Assembly: GCA_910578785.1 (NCBI GenBank)
Contig: CAJTSJ010000002.1
Coordinates: forward strand, 1 to 64,000
Source of the DNA: an uncultured Muribaculum sp.
GTDB lineage: Bacteria > Bacteroidota > Bacteroidia > Bacteroidales > Muribaculaceae
Length of the DNA stretch: 64,000 nucleotides
Reading direction: 5' to 3'
The notes beneath the pieces were generated by a model. That model saw nothing but the letters and a program-made list of their open reading frames with translations. It was not told where the DNA came from and made no database searches. This document shows, piece by piece, positions 1-7,435 of the stretch; the stretch's first letter is position 1, and each line of letters begins with the position of its first letter. A program made the translations under genes and the position numbers.

Positions 1-1009
1 TTGTACCGCCGTTGCCGAGGCCGCCGTTGCGGATAATCTGCATCATGGCCTGGATAAGTTCGAAATTGTCGATGGGGAACTGGTCGGTATCCCAGCCGTT
101 CTGATAGTCGCCGCGGTTAGCGTCGATTGAACCGAGCATGCCGTTGTCTACAGCCACTGCGAGTTCGTGTTCGAAAGTGTGGCCGGCCAGAGTGGCGTGG
201 TTAACTTCGATGTTCACCTTAAAGTCCTTGTCAAGACCGTGCGCCTTGAGGAAGCCGATTACGGTTTCGGTGTCTACGTCATACTGATGCTTGCTCGGTT
301 CCATGGGCTTCGGCTCGATAAGGAATGTGCCGGTGAAGCCCTTTGAGCGAGCATAGTCGCGGGCTATGGTAAGCATAGTAGCCAAGTGCTCTTTCTCGCG
401 CTTCTGGTCGGTGTTGAGAAGGCTCATATAACCTTCGCGTCCACCCCAGAACACGTAGTTCTGACCGCCAAGGGCGATAGTGGCGTCAATAGCGTTCTTG
501 ATCTGAACTGCAGCGCGGGCCACAACGTCGAAGTCGGGATTGGTGGCGGCACCGTTCATGTAGCGGCCATTGCCGAATACGTTGGCTGTACCCCAAAGGT
601 TCTTGATACCTGTCTTGGCCATCAGACCTTTAAGGTATTCGGTGATTTCCTTCATGCGTGCTTCGTAATCGTCTATGTCGTTAAGGTCGCCGATAAGGTC
701 GGTGTCATGGAAGCAGAAATATTCGATGCCGAGTTTCTGCATAATCTCAAAGCCGGCGTCAGCCTTCTGCTTTGCAATAGTCATAGCGTCGGCGCCTTCG
801 TTCCAGGGGAATGTCTTTGTTCCGCCACCGAACTGGTCGCCACCTTCAGCGCACAAAGTGTGCCACCATGCCATGGCAAACTTGAGCCATTCTTTCATCG
901 GCTTGCCGAGGATTACCTTTTCTGCATCGTAGTAACGATAGGCCATAGGATTTTTGCTGTCCTTGCCTTCAAACTTGATTTTACCGATTTCGGGAAAATA
1001 TTCTTTCAT
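1..1009 (-). CDS. xylA: Xylose isomerase, C-terminus beyond window
   Basis: Interconverts D-xylose and D-xylulose in the cytoplasm, the first step of xylose use. The first 336 residues are visible from the ATG at 1009; family members are about 440 residues, so roughly the last 100 lie outside the window. The catalytic histidine (H101 in FCFHDTDL) and the metal ligands known from the E. coli enzyme fall at the same numbers: E232 and K234 (IEPKP), E268 and H271 (NIEVNHA), D296 (GSIDANRG), D307 and D309 (WDTD). The gene follows xylB by 24 bp and is the last visible gene of the regulator-xylB-xylA operon. The identification is secure. Confidence 0.97.
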   Translation of the reverse strand, partial: MKEYFPEIGKIKFEGKDSKNPMAYRYYDAEKVILGKPMKEWLKFAMAWWHTLCAEGGDQFGGGTKTFPWNEGADAMTIAKQKADAGFEIMQKLGIEYFCFHDTDLIGDLNDIDDYEARMKEITEYLKGLMAKTGIKNLWGTANVFGNGRYMNGAATNPDFDVVARAAVQIKNAIDATIALGGQNYVFWGGREGYMSLLNTDQKREKEHLATMLTIARDYARSKGFTGTFLIEPKPMEPSKHQYDVDTETVIGFLKAHGLDKDFKVNIEVNHATLAGHTFEHELAVAVDNGMLGSIDANRGDYQNGWDTDQFPIDNFELIQAMMQIIRNGGLGNGGT

Positions 1010-1033
1010 AATTCTTTGATTGGTTGGTTAATA

Positions 1034-2533
1034 TTAGTTGTTTTTAAGTTCATTCTGCAATCTTTCTTTCCAGAGTCCATAAGCGTCGGCATAAGCCTGG
1101 CGGTCGCCGGCCTTGGGCTCGATCACCTCGATACGGTCAAGCGTAGCAAATGCCTCGTTATGGTCTTTGTATATTCCGGCACCCATTCCGGCACCCTTGG
1201 CGGCACCTACCGAACCATCGGTGTTGAACAATTCGATTGTCGCACCGCTGACTCCGGCCAAAGTCTCACGGAATATCGGACTGAGGAACATATTGGCATG
1301 TCCGGCGTGGATTTTCTTTACGTTCATGCCCATCTGCTCCATTATCTCGATTCCGTACTGGAATGAGAATACGATACCCTCCTGCGCGGCGCGCACCAGA
1401 TGCGCCTTGCCGTGTTTGAGGAAGTTCACTCCATGTATCGAACTGCCTATTTCGCGGTTTTCGAGCACACGCTCAGCTCCGTTGCCGAACGGCAATATGC
1501 TGACCCCTTCACTGCCTATGGCCACGCCTGCGGCAAGGTCGTTCATCTCAGGATATGAGATTCCTTCGGGGGCAATATTGCGTTTTACCCATGAGTTTAA
1601 TATACCGGTTCCGTTTATGCAAAGCAACACGCCCAGACGGGTCTGTCCGTCGCCGTGGTTGACATGAGCGAACGTGTTGACCCTCGATTTGGGATCATAG
1701 CTGACCTCGCCGTTCACGCCGTAGACCACGCCTGAAGTTCCGGCCGTAGAAGCAATTTCGCCCGGATTGAACACGTTGAGCGAAAGCGCATTGTTGGGTT
1801 GGTCGCCTGCACGGTAGGCCACCGGTGTTCCTTCTGCAAGACCCAGCTCAGCGGCGGCCTTGGCGGTCACTCTGCCCTGTATGGCAAATGTCGGAACAAT
1901 TTCCGGTATTATCGATGCGCCGAATCCGAGATAATCCATCAGAAAATCGGCCAATTTGTTTTCCTTGAAGTCCCACAGCATAGCCTCCGACAGACCCGAC
2001 ACCGTAGTACAGATTCTGTCGGTCAGACGCATCGCGATATAGTCGCCGGGGAGCATTATCTTGTCGATTTTTTCAAAGAGTTCAGGCTCGTTCTCCTTGA
2101 CCCAGCGCAATTTCGTAGCGGTGAAGTTGCCGGGAGAGTTGAGCAGATGGCTCAGACAGCGTTCGGAGCCGAGTTCCTTGAAAGCCTTTTCGCCGAAAGG
2201 CACACCGCGTGAGTCGCACCAGATGATGGCCGGACGCAATACGTTGCGGTCCTTGTCGACGCATACCAGCCCGTGCATCTGATATGATATTCCGATTGCC
2301 TTGATATCCTTGGCATCGGCCTTCGACTCGGCCAATACGGCGGCCGTAGCCTCGCTCAGATGTTTCCACCACTGTTCGGGATGCTGCTCGGCCCAACCCT
2401 GCTTTACCGAAATTATTTCTGCTTCGGTCTTAGGGAAAAATGCCGACGACACACACTTGCCGGTTTCGGCATTGACAAGACTCGCCTTTACCGACGAGCT
2501 GCCTATATCATAACCCAATAAATACATAGCCAT
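1034..2533 (-). CDS. xylB: Xylulokinase
   Basis: Phosphorylates D-xylulose to xylulose 5-phosphate for entry to the pentose phosphate pathway. This is a FGGY-family kinase of about 499 residues, the usual length. The N-terminal phosphate-binding motif is LLGYDIGSSSVKASL, the central substrate loop is WCDSRG, the second ATP-binding segment includes STAGTSGVVYG, and the C-terminal adenosine motif is GAAKGAGMGAG. The open frame extends upstream to 2626, but that part overlaps the regulator gene, so I place the start at the ATG at 2533 (MAMYLLG); the ATG at 2527 is also possible. It lies 7 bp after the regulator and 24 bp before xylA, so the three are probably co-transcribed. Confidence 0.95.
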   Translation of the reverse strand: MAMYLLGYDIGSSSVKASLVNAETGKCVSSAFFPKTEAEIISVKQGWAEQHPEQWWKHLSEATAAVLAESKADAKDIKAIGISYQMHGLVCVDKDRNVLRPAIIWCDSRGVPFGEKAFKELGSERCLSHLLNSPGNFTATKLRWVKENEPELFEKIDKIMLPGDYIAMRLTDRICTTVSGLSEAMLWDFKENKLADFLMDYLGFGASIIPEIVPTFAIQGRVTAKAAAELGLAEGTPVAYRAGDQPNNALSLNVFNPGEIASTAGTSGVVYGVNGEVSYDPKSRVNTFAHVNHGDGQTRLGVLLCINGTGILNSWVKRNIAPEGISYPEMNDLAAGVAIGSEGVSILPFGNGAERVLENREIGSSIHGVNFLKHGKAHLVRAAQEGIVFSFQYGIEIMEQMGMNVKKIHAGHANMFLSPIFRETLAGVSGATIELFNTDGSVGAAKGAGMGAGIYKDHNEAFATLDRIEVIEPKAGDRQAYADAYGLWKERLQNELKNN

Positions 2534-2540
2534 TACTTTT

Positions 2541-3260
2541 TTATCGTCTGTTTCTATTATAAATTTTCTTATCAAATCTGTAATAGCGTGCGGCTCTGTG
2601 GGCCACGCCGCGCTCACGCTCGTCAAGCGCCACTATATATGGCATCGAAGCAATCTTTTTGTGGAAATTGCGGACATCAGTCTTTTTGTCGTACACAACT
2701 TCGAAAAGCGTGCGCAACTGCAGAGCCGTGAATTTCCGCGGGAGCAGTTCAAACAATATTGCCGGTGAGCCATCGGCCTCGCGGCGTATATAATCGACAG
2801 CCTCCTTCAATATGAGATTATGGTCGAATGCAAGCGGGCCGACATTTTCCAGAGGCACCCACTCCGCATTGTGCTCCGCAAGAAGCGAGTCGTCGGCGCG
2901 GTCGATTTTAACCAATGCCAGATAGGCTATGGTGACTATCCGCTCGACGTGCGCCTTCTGTGCGCGCTCAAGCCATCGTACATCGCGGGGATCGCTCGTA
3001 CGGTTTTTCGAGCCGAATGCCTTAAACTGCATCATGCTCACCTTTTTAAGCCCCGTAAGCTCATGAAGCACACGGGTAGCTGCCTCGTCGAGGTCTTCAT
3101 CCTGATAAATAAGACTTCCCGGCAGCTTCATATCGTGGTATTCATCGCCGATTTCCTCAGCGCTCCTATGTATAAGAAGAACGTTGAGACGTTCGCCGTC
3201 AAATCCCATCAGCACGCAGTCGACTGATATATGATTATTTGCCAAAGGTGGGTGTTGCAT
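2541..3260 (-). CDS. NrtR-type Nudix-fold transcriptional regulator of the xylose operon
   Basis: About 239 residues: an N-terminal Nudix-hydrolase-like fold (residues ~10-145) followed by a C-terminal winged helix (~150-225). The Nudix box is degenerate. The region where catalytic members have REUXEEXGU reads RVLHELTGL, so catalytic acids are missing and the domain probably senses a ligand. Established knowledge: the Bacteroides thetaiotaomicron arabinose regulator AraR has this architecture and responds to L-arabinose. By position I infer that this protein senses xylose or a derivative and controls its own operon. The frame is open upstream to a TTG at 3287, but that lies inside the predicted -7 element; the ATG at 3260 (MQHPPL) is the better start. 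Confidence 0.85.
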   Translation of the reverse strand: MQHPPLANNHISVDCVLMGFDGERLNVLLIHRSAEEIGDEYHDMKLPGSLIYQDEDLDEAATRVLHELTGLKKVSMMQFKAFGSKNRTSDPRDVRWLERAQKAHVERIVTIAYLALVKIDRADDSLLAEHNAEWVPLENVGPLAFDHNLILKEAVDYIRREADGSPAILFELLPRKFTALQLRTLFEVVYDKKTDVRNFHKKIASMPYIVALDERERGVAHRAARYYRFDKKIYNRNRR

Positions 3261-3284
3261 TTTGATTTCCGTTCTATTACACCG

Positions 3285-3315
3285 CAAAATTACACATTAG
3301 CCCAAATATGGCAAA
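3285..3315 (-). promoter_or_regulatory. Bacteroidetes-type promoter of the xylose operon
   Basis: On the minus strand, TAATTTTG at 3292-3285 matches the -7 consensus TAnnTTTG. TTTG at 3315-3312 matches the -33 element, with a 19-bp spacer. Transcription would begin near 3278, giving a short leader to the ATG at 3260. Confidence 0.7.
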
Positions 3316-3321
3316 ATTCAA

Positions 3322-3341
3322 AATATGTTATATAACATATT
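3322..3341. promoter_or_regulatory. 20-bp perfect palindrome, candidate operator of the xylose regulator
   Basis: AATATGTTATATAACATATT is its own reverse complement. It sits 6 bp upstream of the -33 element of the xylose operon. The position and symmetry fit a dimeric winged-helix regulator. That the adjacent Nudix-fold protein binds it is inference. Confidence 0.6.
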
Positions 3342-3396
3342 ATATATCTGACATATAGTTTTCATCCACCATACATTATCGTCTTATGGGTTATCA

Positions 3397-3410
3397 TATT
3401 GTATACAATA
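3397..3410. promoter_or_regulatory. 14-bp palindrome in the xylose/lpxB intergenic region
   Basis: TATTGTATACAATA is a perfect palindrome about 55 bp further upstream of the larger one. It could be a second regulatory site, but its half-site differs from the first. The rest of the 3316-3614 stretch shows no gene. Confidence 0.3.
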
Positions 3411-3614
3411 ATTATTCCCACACGGTTAATTTTGCACTTATTCGCCGTTGATAATTTGCCACAGACCAACATCTACCGCCTGTCAAGACCAGCCGCAGCA
3501 TCGGGCGGCGCCCACACTTATTGTACTTTTGACACTTTGATGCACGACCGGCATCCGCATCCATTCGCCATGAGTTAAAAATAGTTAATCCACAATGCAG
3601 TGCCGATTTTTCCG

Positions 3615-3622
3615 TAAATTTG
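3615..3622 (+). promoter_or_regulatory. -7 promoter element before lpxB
   Basis: TAAATTTG matches TAnnTTTG 28 bp before the lpxB ATG. No good -33 TTTG is visible at 19-21 bp upstream. Confidence 0.45.
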
Positions 3623-3650
3623 CATCCACAACCTATTCAGAACAGCCCTC

Positions 3651-4799
3651 ATGAAGTACTTTTTATCAGTAGGAGAAGCCTCCGGCGACATACACGCATC
3701 GTGCCTGATAGAGGCATTGCGGACTCAGGACAAAAAAGCCGAATTCACCTTCCTCGGAGGCGACCTCATGGCCCGGGAGGCTGGCGTAGACCCCGTCATA
3801 CACTATCGCGACATGGCATTCATGGGCTTCAGCGAAGTAATAAGGCACTTGCCGACCGTGCTCGGCAACCTGAAACGGGCCAAACAGGCCATAGCCGACG
3901 CAAAACCCGATGCACTGATTCTGATAGACTACCCCAGCTTCAACCTCAAGCTGGCCGAGTATGCCTACGGGCTCGGCATACCCACATATTACTATATATC
4001 CCCAAAAGTGTGGGCATGGAAGGAACATCGCGTAAAGCAAATCCGCCAGTTCATACGCCATGTGTATTGCATCCTGCCTTTCGAACCAGATTTTTACCGT
4101 TCACGCCATGACTACGAAGCGACCTATGTCGGCAATCCGTCGAAGGAAGAGGTCGACGACAGACTGCGCCGCGCGTCGACACGCGAGGAATTTCTCGCAC
4201 GCCACCAACTGCCCGACCGGCCCATACTGGCGCTGATTCCGGGAAGCCGCCGTGGCGAGATTAAGAACAACCTGATGGTCATGGAGCAGGCGGCAAAACA
4301 ATTTCCGGACCTTAATGTAGTTGTTGCCGGTGCACCCGGAATAGACCTGTCATATTATGGATACTACCTGACTCCCGGAACCCCGATTGTCACCGACGAC
4401 ACTTTCGAGCTGATGCACCATGCCAAAGCGGCACTCGTCACTTCCGGTACGGCGACCCTCGAATGCGCCCTCATCGGCACTCCGCAAGTGGTATGCTACC
4501 GATCCAACGGCTCAAAGATTACTTATAATATAATGTCGCGCATACTGAAGATTCCGTTCGTCTCGTTGCCGAACCTCATTGCCGGCCGGCAGATTGTACC
4601 GGAGATGCTGTTGCACCATTGCAATCCAAAATCAATAGCGCGGCAGCTCAACGACATACTGCCCGGACGTCCGGGCTACGACAATCAGCTTGAAGGCTAC
4701 CGCGTCATGCGCCGGAAGCTCGGCGAATCAAAGGCCGCCCCGGCTACGGCATCGGCAATAATAGCCGACCTCCTGTCCATCCGGCCTCAGGGCTCCTGA
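3651..4799 (+). CDS. lpxB: Lipid-A-disaccharide synthase
   Basis: Condenses UDP-2,3-diacylglucosamine with lipid X to form the tetraacyl disaccharide of lipid A, at the inner face of the inner membrane. It is 382 residues, normal for the family. The N-terminal GEASGD motif (residues 7-12) is diagnostic for LpxB/GT19. Other family segments are visible: ISPKVWAWKEHR, LIPGSRRGEI and VTSGTATLECALIGTPQVV. The gene stands alone between the xylose promoter region and a tRNA. Its presence shows a Gram-negative outer membrane. Confidence 0.95.
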   Translation: MKYFLSVGEASGDIHASCLIEALRTQDKKAEFTFLGGDLMAREAGVDPVIHYRDMAFMGFSEVIRHLPTVLGNLKRAKQAIADAKPDALILIDYPSFNLKLAEYAYGLGIPTYYYISPKVWAWKEHRVKQIRQFIRHVYCILPFEPDFYRSRHDYEATYVGNPSKEEVDDRLRRASTREEFLARHQLPDRPILALIPGSRRGEIKNNLMVMEQAAKQFPDLNVVVAGAPGIDLSYYGYYLTPGTPIVTDDTFELMHHAKAALVTSGTATLECALIGTPQVVCYRSNGSKITYNIMSRILKIPFVSLPNLIAGRQIVPEMLLHHCNPKSIARQLNDILPGRPGYDNQLEGYRVMRRKLGESKAAPATASAIIADLLSIRPQGS

Positions 4800-4921
4800 C
4801 CAACGGCAAGCCATTGACCGACTATGCATTTGCCGACCGCAAAGCAGCTCCCGTTGCAGCCTATAATTAAGTTCACAATTCAGTTCTCCACAAAAAAAGT
4901 CGTCAAATCCGTCGCCAGCTA

Positions 4922-4952
4922 TTGCAAATATCAAAAAAACTAATTAACTTTG
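4922..4952 (+). promoter_or_regulatory. Promoter of the tRNA gene
   Basis: TAACTTTG at 4945-4952 matches TAnnTTTG, 19 bp before the tRNA. A weak TTG-like -33 lies around 4922-4925 with correct spacing. The remaining 4800-4921 stretch holds nothing I recognise. Confidence 0.5.
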
Positions 4953-4971
4953 CATTCGCTTTACAGAAGCA

Positions 4972-5045
4972 GGTCCCATAGCTCAGTTGGTTAGAGCACC
5001 TGACTCATAATCAGGGAGTCCTTGGTTCAAGCCCAAGTGGGACCA
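4972..5045 (+). tRNA. tRNA with CAT anticodon, tRNA-Ile2 type
   Basis: A 74-nt cloverleaf can be drawn. The acceptor stem GGTCCCA pairs with TGGGACC, the D arm is GCTC/GAGC, the anticodon stem CCTGA pairs with TCAGG, and the loop CTCATAA has the anticodon at 5006-5008. The T arm is CTTGG/CCAAG with TTCAAGC. The discriminator is A5045 and CCA is not encoded. The ACTCATAATC anticodon arm is typical of tRNA-Ile2, whose C34 is modified to lysidine by TilS to read AUA, rather than of elongator or initiator Met tRNA. Automatic annotation may label it Met. Confidence 0.93.
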
Positions 5046-5055
5046 CTGAAAATCA

Positions 5056-5086
5056 AGTAGTTAGCTAATCGCTGACTACTTTTTTT
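5056..5086 (+). terminator. Intrinsic terminator of the tRNA
   Basis: AGTAGTTAGC, a 5-nt loop, then GCTGACTACT followed by a run of seven T. The stem has one G-U pair. Confidence 0.8.
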
Positions 5087-5142
5087 ATGTCTTTTACTCT
5101 CCCAAACGCCATATAGAAGGGTCAAGCCGAAATTTTGCAAAA

Positions 5143-5174
5143 TTTGACAATACGAAATAAAAGTATTACCTTTG
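5143..5174 (+). promoter_or_regulatory. Promoter of the ABC-F gene
   Basis: TTTG at 5143-5146, a 20-bp spacer, and TACCTTTG at 5167-5174 match both Bacteroidetes elements. The start would be near 5181, which rules out the upstream ATG-like start at 5135 and leaves a leader of about 125 nt. Confidence 0.7.
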
Positions 5175-5180
5175 TAAAAA

Positions 5181-5308
5181 ATTATTGCAATCATGTAAGA
5201 AACGGATTTATACACATATCTGCAAATGAGGTCAGAAGCGTTCTGACGCATAATGTGTATTGTAATTTATCTATCTCGTTTTCCAACCTTTTAATGACTG
5301 CAATAATT
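5181..5308 (+). promoter_or_regulatory. Long leader of the ABC-F gene with small reading frames and a hairpin
   Basis: The leader has an ATG-TAA minimal frame near 5193. A six-codon frame (MRSEAF) at 5226-5246 ends inside a perfect hairpin, GTCAGAA-GCG-TTCTGAC at 5231-5247. A further 13-codon frame runs from 5253 and its TAA overlaps the ATG at 5294. Antibiotic-resistance ABC-F genes are often controlled by ribosome-mediated attenuation in such leaders. That this one is so controlled is inference. Confidence 0.4.
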
Positions 5309-6910
5309 ATGAGCCTGAAAGTTAACGGTTTGTCTTACATACATCCCGATAAAGACATCCTTTTTCAAAACATCAGTTTTTCCATATCTTCAGGAGAAAA
5401 ATGCGCCATCGTCGGCAACAATGGCATAGGCAAATCTACCCTTATGTCAATAATCGCCGGTAACACCGCGGCGGCAACTGGCTGTGTATCATGCGACACT
5501 ATTCCCTATATGATTCCACAGCATTTTGGTCAGTTTAATGGCCAGACTGTTGCGGAGGCTTTAGGTGTTGCAAATAAGCTGAAAGCCCTATCTTCAATTT
5601 TAGATGGCAATGCCTCGATGGACGACCTTACCACGCTTAATGATGAGTGGGATATTCAAGAACGTCTGCAAGAAGCTTTTTCACGATGGGAAATAGGGTA
5701 TGTCTCCCCGGAGATGTCAATGAGCAACCTTAGCGGCGGAGAAAAGACCAAGGTGTTTTTAGCCGGACTGAGTATTTACAATCCCTCCATTGTATTGATG
5801 GATGAACCTACAAACCATCTCGATTCACGAGGCCGGGATTTGTTGTATGAGTTTGTCGGACACACAAACCACACATTGATAATCGTCAGCCACGACAGGA
5901 CTTTGCTGAATATGCTGACTTCCATATACGAGTTGTCGCCGTCAGGGACACATTATTATCCAATGAGCTACAATGAGTATAAAGAAACTGTTGAGGCGGA
6001 AAAGACTGCAATTGAACTGCGCCTGCAAAACCGGCAGAAGGAACTGGTGAAAGCAGAAAAATCTGCCCAAAAAGTTATGGAGCGGCAACAGAAACATGCC
6101 TCGAGGGGTGAGAAGCAAAGTTCAAAGAAGTGTCTTGCAAGAATCGCCCGGGGAGGCATGCGAGATAAATCGGAATCGTCAACCGGCAGATTAAAAAAGA
6201 TTCATCAGGAAAAACTTCAGGCTATGAAGCAGGATGTCAATGACTTGAATAATTCCATTGACAAACATTCCGCAATGCAAGTTGTGATTGGCAACTCACA
6301 ACTTTCCGAAAACAAACGGCTGCTGGATCTGGTAAATGTGACATATCAATATCCCGGCAGGGACATTATGTGGAAACTCTCACCATTAAACGTGTCAATA
6401 TATAGCGGTGAGCGGATATGGCTTCATGGAGACAACGGTTCCGGTAAAAGCACGTTGCTTAAGCTGATAACAGGAGAGCTAAACCCTTCTGACGGTAAGG
6501 TCCAAAGGAATATCCCTTTCAACACGCTTTACCTTGATCAAGAGTATTCTTTCCTGAATGACAGTCTTACCATATATGAACAACTCGAATCCATCAATGG
6601 CAAAAAACCGGAACATGAACTGAAAATGCTGTTGAGTCGTTTTCAATTCCCGGCATCGACATGGGATAAGAAATGCAGTAATCTCAGCGGTGGCGAAAGA
6701 ATGAAATTGTCTCTATGCTGCTTACTCGTTTACGGAAAGGCACCGGACATGATTATTGCTGATGAACCGACCAATAACATAGATATATCAAGTATGGAGA
6801 TTTTGGCTGCCACTTTGAGGAATTATTCCGGCACACTTCTGATAGTCAGCCATGATGAGCAGTTTGTTCATGATATAGGGATAACGCGGACTATGCTTAT
6901 TAAGAAATAA
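5309..6910 (+). CDS. ABC-F family ATPase, possible ribosome protection protein
   Basis: A soluble protein of 533 residues with two nucleotide-binding domains and no membrane segment, as in ABC-F translation factors. Domain 1 has Walker A GNNGIGKST (~36-44), signature LSGGEKTK and Walker B IVLMDEPTNHLD. A basic, charged linker of about 90 residues follows. Domain 2 has Walker A GDNGSGKST, signature LSGGERMKLS and Walker B IIADEPTNNID. I chose the ATG at 5309 (MSLKVNG) because domain 1 begins there; 5294 is an alternative. The gene is more AT-rich than lpxB, stands alone behind its own promoter and terminator, and precedes a decayed gene, all of which suggest acquisition. Whether it confers drug resistance or is a housekeeping EttA-like factor cannot be told from sequence alone. 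Confidence 0.88.
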   Translation: MSLKVNGLSYIHPDKDILFQNISFSISSGEKCAIVGNNGIGKSTLMSIIAGNTAAATGCVSCDTIPYMIPQHFGQFNGQTVAEALGVANKLKALSSILDGNASMDDLTTLNDEWDIQERLQEAFSRWEIGYVSPEMSMSNLSGGEKTKVFLAGLSIYNPSIVLMDEPTNHLDSRGRDLLYEFVGHTNHTLIIVSHDRTLLNMLTSIYELSPSGTHYYPMSYNEYKETVEAEKTAIELRLQNRQKELVKAEKSAQKVMERQQKHASRGEKQSSKKCLARIARGGMRDKSESSTGRLKKIHQEKLQAMKQDVNDLNNSIDKHSAMQVVIGNSQLSENKRLLDLVNVTYQYPGRDIMWKLSPLNVSIYSGERIWLHGDNGSGKSTLLKLITGELNPSDGKVQRNIPFNTLYLDQEYSFLNDSLTIYEQLESINGKKPEHELKMLLSRFQFPASTWDKKCSNLSGGERMKLSLCCLLVYGKAPDMIIADEPTNNIDISSMEILAATLRNYSGTLLIVSHDEQFVHDIGITRTMLIKK

Positions 6911-6918
6911 ACAGCAAC

Positions 6919-6957
6919 AGCCACCGAAAGAAAAATACTATTCTCTCGGTGGCTTTG
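6919..6957 (+). terminator. Terminator of the ABC-F gene
   Basis: AGCCACCGA at 6919-6927 pairs with TCGGTGGCT at 6946-6954, followed by a short T-rich stretch. It begins 8 bp after the stop codon. Confidence 0.7.
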
Positions 6958-7129
6958 TGGTTAGTAGCCTTTCGGTAATGGAGGCCTGGCATCTTCGGGG
7001 ATTTACCCGCATATCCTTTATTGCTTGGACTTCTCCGTGTGTCGACCGTCGTTCCTGGGAATGAGGTAGCGGGAATCGGTCGATTTTTGCTTCTTCTCTG
7101 GGGTTCGTTTTTTCAGATAGCGAAGAAGC

Positions 7130-7239
7130 TTCTGATGTCCCTTAGCGGTGTGGAAAAAATTGTGCGACAGTTAAAGAAAGAGGGTATTCTGTCACGCGAA
7201 GGTTCTACCAAAGCCGGAAAATGGATTGTAAAGGTTTAG
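7130..7239 (+). pseudogene. Remnant of a winged-helix C-terminal domain
   Basis: The last ~37 codons before the TAG at 7239 read like the C-terminal winged helix of AAA/RecG-like or Fic-type regulators: VEKIVRQLKKEGILSREGS followed by KAGKWIVK. Upstream in the same frame (7021-7130) the translation is low-complexity and does not resemble a domain, and no start with a ribosome site is visible. I read this as the surviving 3' end of a deleted gene. The 7240-7321 stretch holds nothing recognisable. Confidence 0.55.
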
Positions 7240-7321
7240 ATGAAGTAATCCTAAAAAGTTAGACTGGTCAGACATTGTCCAGGTTAAAAGGACGCAACAC
7301 CGGCCAATATAGGTCAAGTAC

Positions 7322-7371
7322 AACGAGAGAGAGGCCATGCGGCAATGCCCCCAATGCCTCCCTCGTTCTTG
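7322..7371. terminator. Imperfect hairpin after the outer-membrane receptor gene
   Basis: AACGAGAGAGAGGC and GCCTCCCTCGTT can pair across a ~20-nt loop. It could end minus-strand transcription after the gene ending at 7436. No strong T run follows. Confidence 0.4.
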
Positions 7372-7435
7372 TATGAGTTAACCTGCTCTCCGGTGAAACC
7401 TCGGTTATTCAGATAGAGAATGAATTTCAGAGGTT

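Noticed and set aside
2534..2626. N-terminal extension of xylulokinase
   Set aside because: It overlaps the 3' end of the regulator gene and precedes the normal FGGY start motif.
5135..5308. N-terminal extension of the ABC-F protein
   Set aside because: It would start upstream of the predicted transcription start and shows no similarity to the family. The ATPase domain begins at the ATG at 5309.
4972..7321. Integrative element using the tRNA as attachment site
   Set aside because: I found no second copy of the tRNA 3' end downstream and no integrase, so only acquired origin of the ABC-F gene can be argued.
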